Position numbers and translations under genes: made by a program | Notes under the pieces: model-generated | Told to the model about the DNA's origin: nothing | Seen by the model: only the letters and a program-made list of their open reading frames with translations | Database searches by the model: none | In this document: piece after piece, positions 22,440-34,566 of the stretch | Layout: the number at the start of each line of letters is the position of its first letter | Numbering within the stretch: position 1 is the stretch's first letter | From: Saccharum officinarum | Lineage: Eukaryota > Streptophyta > Magnoliopsida > Poales > Poaceae | NCBI GenBank assembly: GCA_020631735.1 | Contig: CM036221.1 | Span: forward strand, 9,405,381-9,469,380 | Direction of reading: 5' to 3' | DNA length: 64,000 bases

Positions 22440-23010
22440 TCAATAGCCTATCTCCGCTAGCCTGATGTGGATGTGCAGAGAAGACATGAGCTATCCGACA
22501 TAGCCATGGAGGGCCGCCGCCGCTGCCGTAAAGGCCATGGTGTGGATCTGGATCCACGCATTGACTCACTGAGATGCCAGATCCACCGCCTGGGAGACGA
22601 GCGCCGCCACCGCCACCAGAGAGGGGGCCTCCACGAAGGAGGATGCCGCCACCTCCTACCGACGGATCCACGCGAGGTGAGTCACTCCGTAGTCGGCGTC
22701 ACCATCCACGCGAGGTCGTCGCTCCCTCGCCGGGGCTACCATCCGAGTGAGGCGGGTCGCGTCGCCACCGGGGAGCCCCGTGCACGCGGGTCGGGCCGCG
22801 CCGACGCCGGACCTCATCCGCACGAGGCGGGGGCGCACGAGGGAGAAAGCAGTCGTGGCTGCCGGTTGGAACGAGGATCTGCCGCAGCCGTCGAGGATTT
22901 GTGTTGTTTTGGGGAGCTCCAGTCCACGGATGGTGGTTTCGGCAAATCGTTACTATGGGCGATGGAAAAGGAAAGAGCAAAATCAGGGGAAGTGAAATCA
23001 GTGCATGCGT
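22440..23010. other. GC-rich segment inside the TA-bordered element
   Basis: Base composition changes sharply to GC-rich here, between AT-rich flanks. Open frames exist on both strands (for example plus strand 22467-23012), but no known domain is visible. It could be a captured host-gene fragment; that is a guess from composition only. Confidence 0.4.
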
Positions 23011-23179
23011 GAGTCTCAAAAAAAAAGAAGAAAATCAATGCATGCATTAATTAGTAACGAAGGGGACCACGTCGAGCCGAGTCAAAACGTGAATGGACGG
23101 GCCTAGTTGGTGCGCTGGTCTCGTGAGTTTTGATCCGGCTACAGAATACAATATTCTACAGCCAGCTACGGTGTAACAG

Positions 23180-24600
<1,421 letters not shown>

Positions 24601-24601
24601 T

Positions 24602-24740
24602 CCTATATATATATATATATATATATAACTACCCTATAGCTGGCTACAAAAATAACTTATTGTATAGTCATTTTGAGTTACGATAGTTACTATGTTAATT
24701 TACGAAAGTATAGTAACCGCTTCCTAAGTGGTTTACTGTA
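24602..24740. repeat. Third TA-abutting element end
   Basis: A TA run at about 24605-24627 is followed by TAGCTGGCTACAAAAATAAC. This is clearly related to the two ends of the TA-bordered element. It is probably a broken end of another family member. The related end again sits directly against TA repeats. Confidence 0.55.
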
Positions 24741-24766
24741 TATAAGAACAAAGCTACTGACGATGA

Positions 24767-24769
24767 ACT
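24767..24769. repeat. CACTA target-site duplication, left (ACT)
   Basis: It matches 26887-26889 and the single ACT at 36356-36358 in the empty paralogous site. Confidence 0.85.
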
Positions 24770-26886
24770 CACTACGGGAAACAGCAGCTTTGCCCAGTGC
24801 CGGAGGCACTAGGCAAAGCCCATAAAACACTCGGCAAGCGCGAGAGGGGCCCAGGCGGCGTCGCATGTGTGTTCCGGCGAGGGCGTCGCTGGGCGTCATG
24901 GGGCGGGCCGGCCAGCGCGGTTCCGCTCGACCTGGCGAGGGCCGCTGTCGCACGTCCTGGACCGGGGCTGCGAGCACGACTGGAGATGGCCGGCGAGCGG
25001 CACCGGTGGGGAACCCTAGCCGCGGGCGGCGGCGCTGTGGAGCGTTGGGAGACGGTCATAGATCGAGCGTGCGGCAACCCGCTTGGCCGCCGCCGCTCCG
25101 GCTGGCCACGGCGCTCCGGCTGCCTGAGGCTTGGGTCAGGCTGCTGGCTGAGCCGACGGCGTGGTGGATGGGGGCAGCGGGCGGCGCTGCTGGTTTCTGG
25201 GTGCCCGCACCGGTCGATAGGGCGACGGCCGCCGCCGGAGGCAGGTGCGGCGAGCGGCAATGGCGTGGTGGCTAGGCGGCGCACGGCGCAGGTGGCTGGG
25301 CCACAGGTGGCTGTGCGGCAGCGGTGCTGGAGACTGGCGGCGGCCTATGCGGCGCTGGGCGGCAGCGGCACTGGATGGGGGCAGCGGCGGTTCCTGTGGT
25401 TGTGCGTGAGGAGAGAGAATTTGGGGGAGGGGAAGAGTAGAAGATAAGGGTTATCTATTTAGGGCGTTTGCCGAGTTTCGGATCATGGCACTCGGCAAAC
25501 TATCCAGTTTGCCTAGTGTCAACGGTGTGACACTCGGCAAAATGACCCTTTACCGAGTGTCAGATCTTGGCACTAGGCAAATTAAATTTTTTTTTGGATT
25601 TTGACCTTCCAAATTTTTCTACAGTTGTCCTATAGTACCTTGAACTACATGTTCAAATTTAACATATTTCTCGGGTCTTTTGCTATATTTCTTTAATTTA
25701 TTTCATTTAATTGAATTTTTTTAGATAAAGCAAATGTGAACTGCAAGAGGATCGAATAATGGAATTTAATGTATGAAAAAATGATATTCATGTTATTGAG
25801 TCTAAAGTGAGGCCGTATCCAGGAACAGACCAGAAATTTTGTACATCTTGTTCACAAAATATAACCACGAACTTGTGGGCGAGTTGGTTTTAAATTATAT
25901 AAAAAGCAAACGAAGTCCGAAAATCATGATACTTGACAAGATGTTGTGATATCGTATGTGGAGTTGGTAATAAAAATTTGAGATAGTTTCGCGCAAGTTT
26001 GTCATGGCGTTGCTTACAAACCAAGACATCTCCGCAATGATATCTATATATTATGTGGAGATGTCTTGGTTTGTAAGCAACGCCGTGACAAACTTGTGCG
26101 AAATCATCTCAAATTTTTATCACAAACTCCACATACGATATCACGACATCTTGTCAAGTTTCATGATTTTTGGACTTCGTTTGCTTTTTATAGAATTTAA
26201 AACCAACTCGCCCACAAGTTCGTTGTCATATTTCGTGAACAAAGATGTACGAAATTTTTGGTATGTTCCTGGATACGGCCTCACTTTAGACTCAATAACA
26301 TGAATATCATTTTTTCATACATTAAATTCCATTTTTCGATCCTCTTGCAGTTCACATTTGCTTTATCCAAAAAAAATCAATTAATTGAAATAAATTAAAG
26401 AAATATAGCAAAAGGTCCGAGAAATATGTCAAATTTGAACATGTAGTTCAAGGTACTATAGGGCGACTACAGAAAATTTTGGAAGGTCAAAATCCAAAAA
26501 AAAAAATAGTTTGCCTAGTGCCAAGATCTGACACTCGGCAAATGGTCATTTTACCGAGTGTCATAACCTTGACACTAGGCAAAGCACATGTTTGCCGAGT
26601 GTCGGCCGTGTGACACTCGGCAAACTCAAACGGTAGTTCATGGCCGTCAGCTGCCGTCGATGTTTGCCGAGTGTCAAACATTTGCCGAATGTCCGACACT
26701 AGGCAAAATACAGGTTTGCCTAGTGCCTAATTTTGCTGAGTGTTTGACACTCGGCAAAGGCTTCCTTTGCCTAGTGTCGTTCTTTGCCGAGTGTCACACT
26801 CGGAAAATAATCTGTTTGCCGAGTGCCCGACATATTACACTCGACAAACCTTTTTACACTAGGCAAATTAGACGTTTCCGGCAGTG
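24770..26886. mobile_element. Non-autonomous CACTA transposon with internal hairpin
   Basis: The element starts CACTACGGGAAAC and ends GTTTCCGGCAGTG (complement CACTGCCGGAAAC), with the 3-base duplication ACT at 24767-24769 and 26887-26889. Subterminal regions carry many copies of TTTGCCGAGTGTC-like motifs in both orientations, typical of grass CACTA elements. No transposase is encoded. The left part (24840-25445) is GC-rich with open frames on both strands and no recognised domain. The right part is a long inverted repeat. Its insertion site is confirmed by the uninterrupted paralogous sequence at 36351-36360. Confidence 0.92.
25508..26583. repeat. Long inverted repeat, two arms of about 530 bp
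   Basis: The arms are 25508-26036 and 26054-26583, separated by a 17-base loop. By eye more than nine of ten positions pair, including the inner CCAAGACATCTCC / GGAGATGTCTTGG and the outer TTTGCCTAGTGTC / GACACTAGGCAAA. A transcript crossing it would fold into a nearly complete double-stranded RNA and could feed small-RNA production. Whether it is transcribed cannot be seen from sequence. Confidence 0.92.
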
Positions 26887-26889
26887 ACT
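26887..26889. repeat. CACTA target-site duplication, right (ACT)
   Basis: It matches 24767-24769. The sequence that follows (CCTTCCACC) continues the paralogous site (CCTTCCGCC). Confidence 0.85.
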
Positions 26890-26917
26890 CCTTCCACCAT
26901 TAATTCCAAGCTGCTAG

Positions 26918-27344
26918 CTATTTGCTTTGGTGCATGCGGTGCTTGATCCCGGCTGCCTCACACTCCTGGAGCCAAGCCGCAATGGCACTACCGGTGTCAA
27001 AAAAAAGGCGCAACGGCCCTACGCGGTGGCGGAGGAAAAGGCTCAATGGCCCTACAAGGCGGCGGAGCAGCCGGCGCCGGCGCCTCTTCATGGGATGATG
27101 ATGTGCGATACCACTGCCCCATAAGTGCGTAAGGGTGGCAGCTCCTCTTCTTCCTTGTGCGGCTGCGCTCGGCGACCGCGTCGGCGATGGACATGCCGAC
27201 GAAGAACACCCCGGCGATGACGACCATGCCGCCGAAGACGGCGGTGACGACGCGCGCGGCCAGGCCGGCGCCGAAAGCGAGGCCGCGCAGCACCGGTTGC
27301 AGCCGAGATCTCCCTACCCTTGCGGCGGCTGCCTGCATGATCAA
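26918..27344 (-). pseudogene. Damaged copy of the small membrane-protein gene
   Basis: This is a paralogue of the gene at 36387-36992, in the same orientation. The ATG at 27344 opens a frame ending at 26997 (115 residues). Compared with the other copy it lacks 165 bp (55 codons, residues 32-86) in frame, joining GLAAR directly to VVTAVFGG. An A tract (plus strand, 26999-27006) has eight instead of four bases, shifting the frame to an early TGA. The old C-terminal codons survive untranslated to 26918. The membrane segment (VVTAVFGGMVVIAGVFFVGM) is kept, so a short membrane peptide could still be made. A CACTA element lies 28 bp beyond the old stop. Confidence 0.8.
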
Positions 27345-27372
27345 TGTTGAAGCGGATACGAGATATTCAGTG

Positions 27373-29110
27373 CACCGGTTGCAGCCACCTCCAGCTCGCA
27401 GCCAAGCCGCATTCGTCCCTCTACCTCACTGCGTCGCAGCATCAGCCTAGGGCGGCACGCCGGCGGTGACCTAGGCCAGCCGCTCCGCCGCACCGGCGGC
27501 TGACAGGCGAGCGCGATGGAGCGAAGGCGCCGCACAGTGGCTCCGGCCGCATCGGCGCCTGGCCTGAATCTCCTTGTTTTTAATCTCCTGGGCTCCTGGC
27601 TGAATCCCTTCTCCCTACCGCCGATATCTGCCCACAGGTACAGGTTTGTTCAAAATTCGATTTCTATTTGATTTTGCACTTTATTGCTTCTCTCGGCGCC
27701 GAGAGGTGACGCCGGCCGAGGTCTCCGAGATGCTGCTGTAGATCGAGGACGTTGACTAGGTTCTCCGGATTCTTACAGAGTTTCTCCGGGAGAAGATACG
27801 GAGGACGAGGAAAGAAACAGAGGACAAGGACTCGTTCAGAGGAAGGTAGTAGCAACCTTGCAGGAAAGGTGTGTAGCGTACTGTATTATTCAGGGTTACT
27901 CCATGGATCATTTTTATTTCTGGAGCAAGGAATCAAGTGATTAGCACGAAAATAAATAGCTAGGCCTTTTAGGATTACTAGCGAGTATCGTTATCCTATC
28001 CCCGGTTGCCGCATGTTTTTATTGCTCGTCTGCTTATCTGTTTCTAAATCGGAACGGAGCCGGTAACGCTAATCCATGCCTAATTCGGTTCTAACTTGTT
28101 AAGTTGTCCTATCTCGTCATCCTTCAATGTACAAACGCATCCATTCTCATCCATGGAAGCAATGACTGGTCCACTTTTAGGAAAATGTTAATGGACGTCT
28201 TTACTTTTTATATATATCACTGATTCACTTTCAATATTCCCGATATGCATATTTAGTTAGCATTTGGCAGGTACACTTCTCATTGATCCTTGCTATTAAT
28301 GTGTACTTAATATTCCCGATATGCATATTGATATTTTTTTGTGCTTTTACATGCTGCTTTTGGCCTCTTGATGTGCAGCACCTTGTAGTCATTCTTTTTA
28401 TTGGTAGGTGTTTCATCATGTTTCACCTTGTTACTTGTTAGTTGCTTCCTGAAGGTTTTTATCTGCAGTACCTTGTTTCACCTTGTTTCTTGTTAGCTAC
28501 TTTATAGTTGCTTCCTAAATTAATTTGAAAACCTTAACTGACGTTTTAACTTTTTCTTGTATGACTTTTCCACTTTTGCGGTACCAATTATGTTTCTTTA
28601 GTCGTGTCTTTAGTACTTCACTTTTAATATCACTGTACTTTAGGTTTTTCCGGTCGATGACACTGAAATTAATTTGGATACAGTTCATAAGCCTTTCTGA
28701 GTGCAATGTACCTGTTAGTTTAAAATTATACCTTGCAGCGGGTCCTAGATACACTTCTATTTATCTAATTTGTTTATGCTGAAAGTTACCTTAATTTCAA
28801 AATGTTTCTTTCCTTAGAAATTAATTTTAGCATGCAAAAAAATAGTTTTACTGGAGTTATATGTAGCCTAAACACATGTATATCATGTTGCTTGTGCTCC
28901 GTGTTCTACTTCTTGACTATATATATGAAAGCCACCTCTTTTTAGTACTCCATATACTTGAAAATGACGTTTCCGGTAACCTCAATTTTTTGCCATCCGC
29001 CATATTTTTCGATAAACTATGTTTGATTAGATGTTGAGTTATCATGTCATTTAACTTTTTTTGAAGGGATGTCATTTAACTTTTTGCTGGTAAATATGCC
29101 ATTTGATTTG
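27373..29110. other. Spacer: GC-rich then AT-rich, no gene recognised
   Basis: Homology to the paralogous gene region stops near 27372. A GC-rich part (to about 27650) is followed by AT-rich, intron-like sequence with T-rich tracts. Small local duplications occur, for example AATATTCCCGATATGCATAT at about 28242 and 28310. No coding exon could be supported. Confidence 0.4.
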
Positions 29111-29435
29111 TCGTTTATAGATTTGGTACTGATTTAATTTTTTTGGTACAGGACCCGTTTATTGAATTTAGCATTCATTAAACACTATGTCCTATTGCTT
29201 ATAATTTGTATCCAGGTCGCCGGTAAGCTCTTTTGGAAAAAAAAAATGTGAATAGATCTGATGTTTGAGCACAACTTGTCCTTTATTGATTTGGTACTAT
29301 TTTTTTTTCTACAGGTCCGGTTTATTGAATTCAGCATCCATTAAACACATGTACTACTGCTTATAATTGTAACGAGGTCGCTGGTAAGCTCTTTTAAAAA
29401 AAAATGCTAATAGATCCCTTGTTTGAGCAAAACTG
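29111..29435. repeat. Two-copy tandem duplication, unit about 168 bp
   Basis: The segment from 29111 (GATTTGGTACT, GTTTATTGAATT, GGTAAGCTCTTTT in order) is repeated from 29279 with scattered differences. Both copies are AT-rich and non-coding. Confidence 0.8.
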
Positions 29436-29514
29436 CTTTGAACACCAATTATTGGTTACTGACATTTACTTTAATTGTTTTCTTTTGTATTTTTGCATTG
29501 AGATTTTGTTGTAG

Positions 29515-30195
29515 TTTGATCATTTTTTATTACACTATTGACTATTGGATATACCTTCAATCACTCTGCGGTTAATCTATTTCTTCCATTTTTGAAAGCA
29601 AGTTCCTACTAATATAAATTTTCTAAAATTCTATGAATACAATATTAATTTTGTTTTTATCTTAGCAGTAGTGTTAATTGTGGATATTGACACAGTTTGG
29701 TCATTTTTTTGTTACACTATTGACTATTGGATATACCTTCAATCACTCTGCTATTAATCAATTGCTTCCATTTGAAAGCAAGTTCTTGCTGATATAAATT
29801 TTCTAAAATTGTATGACTGCAGCAGCAGCAGCAACAACAACAACAACAACAAAGTCTTTTAGTCCCAAGCAAGTTGGGGTAGGCTAGAGTTTGAAACCCA
29901 ACATGAGCCCCTAGTCACGGTTCAGGCATATCGATAGCTGCTTTCCAAGCACTCCTATCTAAACAAAGATCTCTAGGTATATCTCAACCCTTTAAATCTC
30001 TTTTTATTGCCTCCCCATGTCAGCTTCAGTCTTCCTTTACCTCTCCACACATTGGTATCTCGACTTAGGATTCCACAATACACTGTTACCTCTGAAGGTC
30101 TCATTTGGACATGGCCAAACTAAAATTGTATGACTACAATATTAATTTTCCATTTATCTTAAAAGTAGCGTTAATTATGGATATTGAGACAGTTT
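29515..30195. repeat. Two-copy tandem duplication, unit about 182 bp
   Basis: Unit 1 is 29515-29696 and unit 2 is 29697-30195. Unit 2 is interrupted by a 301-bp retroelement insertion plus its target duplication. Removing these leaves 182 bp, equal to unit 1. Shared phrases include ACACTATTGACTATTGGATA and GATATAAATTTTCTAAAATT-like sequence. Confidence 0.85.
29819..30119 (-). mobile_element. 5'-truncated RTE-type LINE tail
   Basis: On the minus strand the sequence ends in CTTGGGACTAAAAGACTTTG followed by TTG and CTG triplet repeats. This is the typical 3' end of grass RTE-clade LINEs, recognised from memory. A 16-base duplication, CTAAAATTGTATGACT, flanks it at 29803-29818 and 30120-30135. 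Only about 300 bp of the element arrived, as is usual for 5'-truncated insertions. Confidence 0.82.
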
Positions 30196-31759
30196 ATGCT
30201 CGGCTTTGGTTCAAGTTTGGATCTGTGCACTAATATTTGGTACTTATATAGTGCTAGGTTTTGGTTCTATGGAGCCCTCTGGTTTTGTGGCATCGAAGAA
30301 CATCTCTAGGAGCAGGAAAGAATGCACTGGATTTGTGCTTTGGTTTGGTGCGTCATCCTCGTGTCTAGCTTTTATGGTGAGTGTTGCTCCACAAGATGGA
30401 CTCAACCAACACAGGTATGAATCTTTGTGAGTGACTGTCGTGATTGTTAGTGTTATATCAGAGTGTGATCACTTCTTTTTCTAACATTACAATATTATAT
30501 TATCATTGTTTGTCAGCTGCTTCTCAATCTAACACAGGTATAAATCGTTAGTAGGCCATTTTGTTATTAAAATCTAAGACATGTACTGATTCTCAATATA
30601 ACACAGAGGGGTGGAAGTAGAACTGAAGTGCAGTATGTTCACTAGGGTAGGTTGGAGGTGGGGGTATGACATAGCCGAACAAGTTCAAAGGCACTAGTAG
30701 ACTTTACTCTATGGTATACAATATTTGGTGTAAAAATCTGACTTTTTATGTATCAAGCTCCCAGGGTTACATTCTGGTTATACAACAATCCAGTAAAAAT
30801 GGCAAGATCATTGAAGAAGCTTCTCAATTGGGTGATGAGCTTTCTTGCTACCCGTGCATAAGTTTTTGTCACCAATCTTGACAACCATGGGTATAGGAGG
30901 CAGCTCATAGCCGAGGGAGGCTTCTTCACTGTGCGCGTGACCTCTGAGTTTTGTCCAAAAGGTTGGGTTTTGCTTCTAGCTGCGGCTAGGCAATGCGATG
31001 AATTTGTGTGTGTAATTCTCAATCAAATATTTCGACCTAATATTTTAAGTAGCGGGCTATGATATTTAGCGGCAACTTATAGTGGGCTATAGCAGAAACT
31101 ATTCATTTAGAAATTTTATGAAAAATATAAAAATTCTTAATGAGTTATGCACAGAAAAACTAGACAAAAATTTTATGAACACACAACTACTCCAATACAT
31201 GTAGAATATTTAGGAGAATATGTTTTCATGTCAATTATGTTGGAACCGGCGAGTCTAAACAGGAGAGAGAGAGAGGGGGGAGGAGAGAGCTTGCCAGTGG
31301 AGTGGACACACTAGGGTCTTGAACAAGTGGAAATGAGTAGGAGGTGATCGATCCCTTAACCTAATTCCCTTGAGCACTTATATAGGCAACGATTATTTAC
31401 AAGTGGCCCCACTTGGTGGGGTTGGATTTCACATGACACTACTAATGTATGAGCCACTTGTCCTCATGTTATTATCCAAACTAATCTAAATAAATATCTT
31501 CAACATATATGTGTATACCAGTGCAATCCCCGCCAAGGGCTACCACGTGGAAATCGAGAGGTCTATGTCATAATCATCAATGGGCAAACAAATCCTTGAC
31601 ACGGTGGCAACTAACTTCTTGCCAATTCAAATCAATGTATTTTTATGGATCCTCAAAGAAAGTCACGGAACTTTATCTAAGGCCCTCTTTAGCATGACTC
31701 CATCTTCATATGGCTCCTTACAAGAAGCCCTATCAAACAACAATGTAAAAGACAATCTC
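30196..31759. other. Spacer without a supported gene
   Basis: The frame at 30206-30430 and others are short and show no known domain. A GA-rich stretch occurs at 31260-31290. Nothing more can be assigned. Confidence 0.35.
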
Positions 31760-32815
31760 TTGCAAGTATAGTAGCCCAGAGGAGTAGTAGCTGTTTTTTT
31801 AAGGAGTCGAAGCCGGGAAATGCCGGACAAACTTTGGTTTAAAATCATAAAAGCAAAATACATGGGGAGGGGAGTTTCTTTGACTCTAAGACCAAAGGAG
31901 TGTCCCAGTTCTGGCAGGGGTGAGGTGTTTAAGGTAGGAAATGGAAATCACTGTAGGTTCTAGGAAGAATGTTGGGTCAAGGAGGTCCCTCTTAAGATTA
32001 GTGATGAGAATCTTTACAGGATGGTGAGATATCCCCATTGTTCTGTCTCTGAGTGTTGGGATGAGGAAGATTGGGACATGGAGTTTAGGAGATCTCTATC
32101 TGTCCAAGAATATAATAGCTGGCTAGACCTGACTATTTCCTTGCAAGGGTGCAAGCCTGAGGGTGAGGCAAATGCCATTGTCTCTTGGGCGTTAGAACCG
32201 AGGAATCATTTATCTACAAAATCATTGTATAGATTTTTGACTGATAGGGGTATGCCAAGTAGAATTGCTGGTTTGATTTGGAAATGCAAGATCCCTTTGA
32301 AAATTAAGTTTTTCCTTTGGCAAGTGTTTCACAACAAACTACAGGTGGCTGGGAACCTGGTGAAGAGAGGCTGCAAAGGAGATTTGGGTTGTTGCTTGCG
32401 TGGATGTACTGAATCCATTTATCACCTTTTCTTCCATTGCCATTTGGCAAAACTAGTCTAGGGATTACTATAGAACATCTTTCAATTGGACTCCTGTCCT
32501 TTGTCTTTAGAGGGTCTTTCTGTTACGTGGATGCAGGGCAAGGGGCCTCTGCCAAAAAGATTAGTTGTTTTCTTCTTTGCAGGATTTACATGGGCACTGT
32601 GGACAATGTGAAACAAGATGGCAATTGAGAAAACATTTATTAAAGCTCCAACTGATGTGATATATGTTGCGATATCATTGTTGCAGAGATGGAGCACATT
32701 GTTGAAGGAAAAAGACAAGGAGAGAGTGGCCCAAACTTTAGACACAATTCTTGGATGGCTGAAGAACTTTAAGCCTAGGACTACGATGGCGACTGATGTA
32801 GTAGAAATATAGTCG
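31760..32815 (+). pseudogene. L1-type LINE ORF2 C-terminal remnant
   Basis: Plus-strand frames, broken several times, carry the C-terminal part of a plant non-LTR reverse-transcriptase protein. It includes an IIKAKYM and FKVGNGN region near 31840-31960, and then the zf-RVT-type segment (32260-32460) with WKCKIPLKIKFFLWQ, a Cys-rich stretch and HLFFHCHLAK. A shifted frame continues with MAIEKTFIKAPTDVIYVAIS to a stop near 32812. Stops (for example in the WALWTM region near 32608) and frame changes show that it is dead. The reverse-transcriptase core and endonuclease are absent. Confidence 0.75.
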
Positions 32816-33434
32816 GCTTAGTTCTGTTGCTGCCTTACTTGTAATAGCTTTTATTATGCTTGTCTTTTTCCTGCTTGGAACTCTAATGTGGCTGGTTACC
32901 CTGTTGCTTTCTTAAAAGCAGAGATAATTCTCGTAAAAGCCGGGAAATATGGTTTCTCCCGGTTCCTCACAATCTTGACATAAATTATTGCAAAATTATC
33001 ATTGGAGCCATTTTTACTAAACGTTTTTCAAAATCTTCAGCTCTACAAAAAAAAAAGCTTCTCCATGATAGGAGTAAAAAAGGTGGAGCCCTGTCAAAAT
33101 GGCTCTAACTCTACCGCCACATTGAGAGTATGAAAATTAAAGTTATAATATATTTGCGAGTAAATATTTCTATACCTCGTAATAGAAGAAAAAATAGATC
33201 AAAATTGTATCTTTAATGAACGTTTGGTCGAGTGCATGTCATAACCATAAACAAATGTATAGTGCCGTACGTGGGTGACTGAATGGACGTGCGGTCGAGA
33301 GTGCATACCATAACCATAAACGCATGAGTGTTTATCATAACTATATATAAACGGGTACTTGGCCCATGTAAGTGACCAAGTGGGTAGGTGACTATTATAG
33401 ACATATACGCAGGCTTGTCGCACGTGTGTTACTG

Positions 33435-34100
33435 AGAGCATCTTCAACAGCTCACCAATACTTCATCCCCAATAGAATGATATTGGTGATTACCAATACT
33501 GTTTTTTCAGACTATTAGGAGAGATGCTCCAACAGAACACTAATAATCTCCTCTAATATATGGGACCTACATGTCAGGTTAGGGGTTTTTATTTTCTCTC
33601 TTTATTTTTTCTTCTCTCTCCAGCAGGCTTGTGACCTGGCCATGGCAATGGTGCACCTTCTCTCTACCCCTTCCATCTCTGGCCTCCTGCCACCCCCACC
33701 CCGCCAGATTTCTCGAGCCTCTTCCCCTTTGCGTCGGCAGACACATCTAGCCAACCAAGCCGCCAGAGCTCGGATCTGAGATGGCGGCCTCCCTCCACCT
33801 CGGATCCACAATGACCATGGCCGCCAGAGCAAAGCTTTTCGCGAATGTGTCTTCCACCGGCCACTAAGCCATCTCTGATGAGTGTCGCAGGAAAGAGAAG
33901 TGGTAGTTGGAGGTAGGCCCCGATTATTGGGGGAGATACAACTCCCCTTTATTTGAAGGGAGATGGTGGAGATATTGGTGATCACCATAAAAAGGGGATG
34001 TGAAAGAAGAGCTGTTGGAGCATCAAATTTGGCTTATCTCCTCAATATGATAGGTTTATGGGGATAGGGGATGTGAAAGGAGAGCTGTTGGAGATGCTAT
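33435..34100. mobile_element. DNA transposon with doubled inverted ends
   Basis: The outer ends are AGCATCTTCAACAGCTC near 33438 and GAGCTGTTGGAGATGCT near 34082. A second, inner pair is GATGCTCCAACAGAAC near 33524 and AGCTGTTGGAGCATC near 34011. GAGCATCTCCAACAG ends are common in grass MITE-like elements. The centre (33600-33890) is GC-rich without a recognised domain. No matching target duplication was found. The two sides outside it resemble each other weakly (TCGCACGTG at 33418 and 34184). Confidence 0.65.
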
Positions 34101-34566
34101 GAATGAATGAGTGGTGGAGTGCCTTAAAAATATCATTGCTATAATTTTATCAATTGGAAAGAAATTTATTGCAACGTGTGTGTCGCACGTGAGTGATCGA
34201 GTGACTTGAGTGACTGAGGGTTGAGTGCCTTTAACAACTATAAACGCATGTGTGCCACAGGCCCACATGCTTACCCAATTCTTTTACCCAAAATATCTTA
34301 AGAACAATATCTTACTTTCTAAATTTTAAGTATCAATAATTTTAAAGTTTTTTTCTATTATATAATAGGATTGATGATAATCGGAACCCATAAACATGTG
34401 CGACCCTATATGTACATGCCTCATAGAGTAGCTATAGATCAAATTACCTCTACTGCATCCAAACAACTGGGTTCATAGGTGGACTAATTTTTTTAGCCAA
34501 GTCTCTAACTAATTAACAAACTAATTGTTAGCTAACTAGCTAGCTAACCCTAACTAATGGACAGTA

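Noticed and set aside
24772..25447. 170- and 216-codon frames in the CACTA element
   Set aside because: They overlap on opposite strands in GC-rich sequence with no domain. Kept only as a possible captured fragment.
29820..29850. CAG/CAA triplets as a coding glutamine repeat
   Set aside because: They are the tail repeats of the RTE LINE on the minus strand and lie between target duplications.
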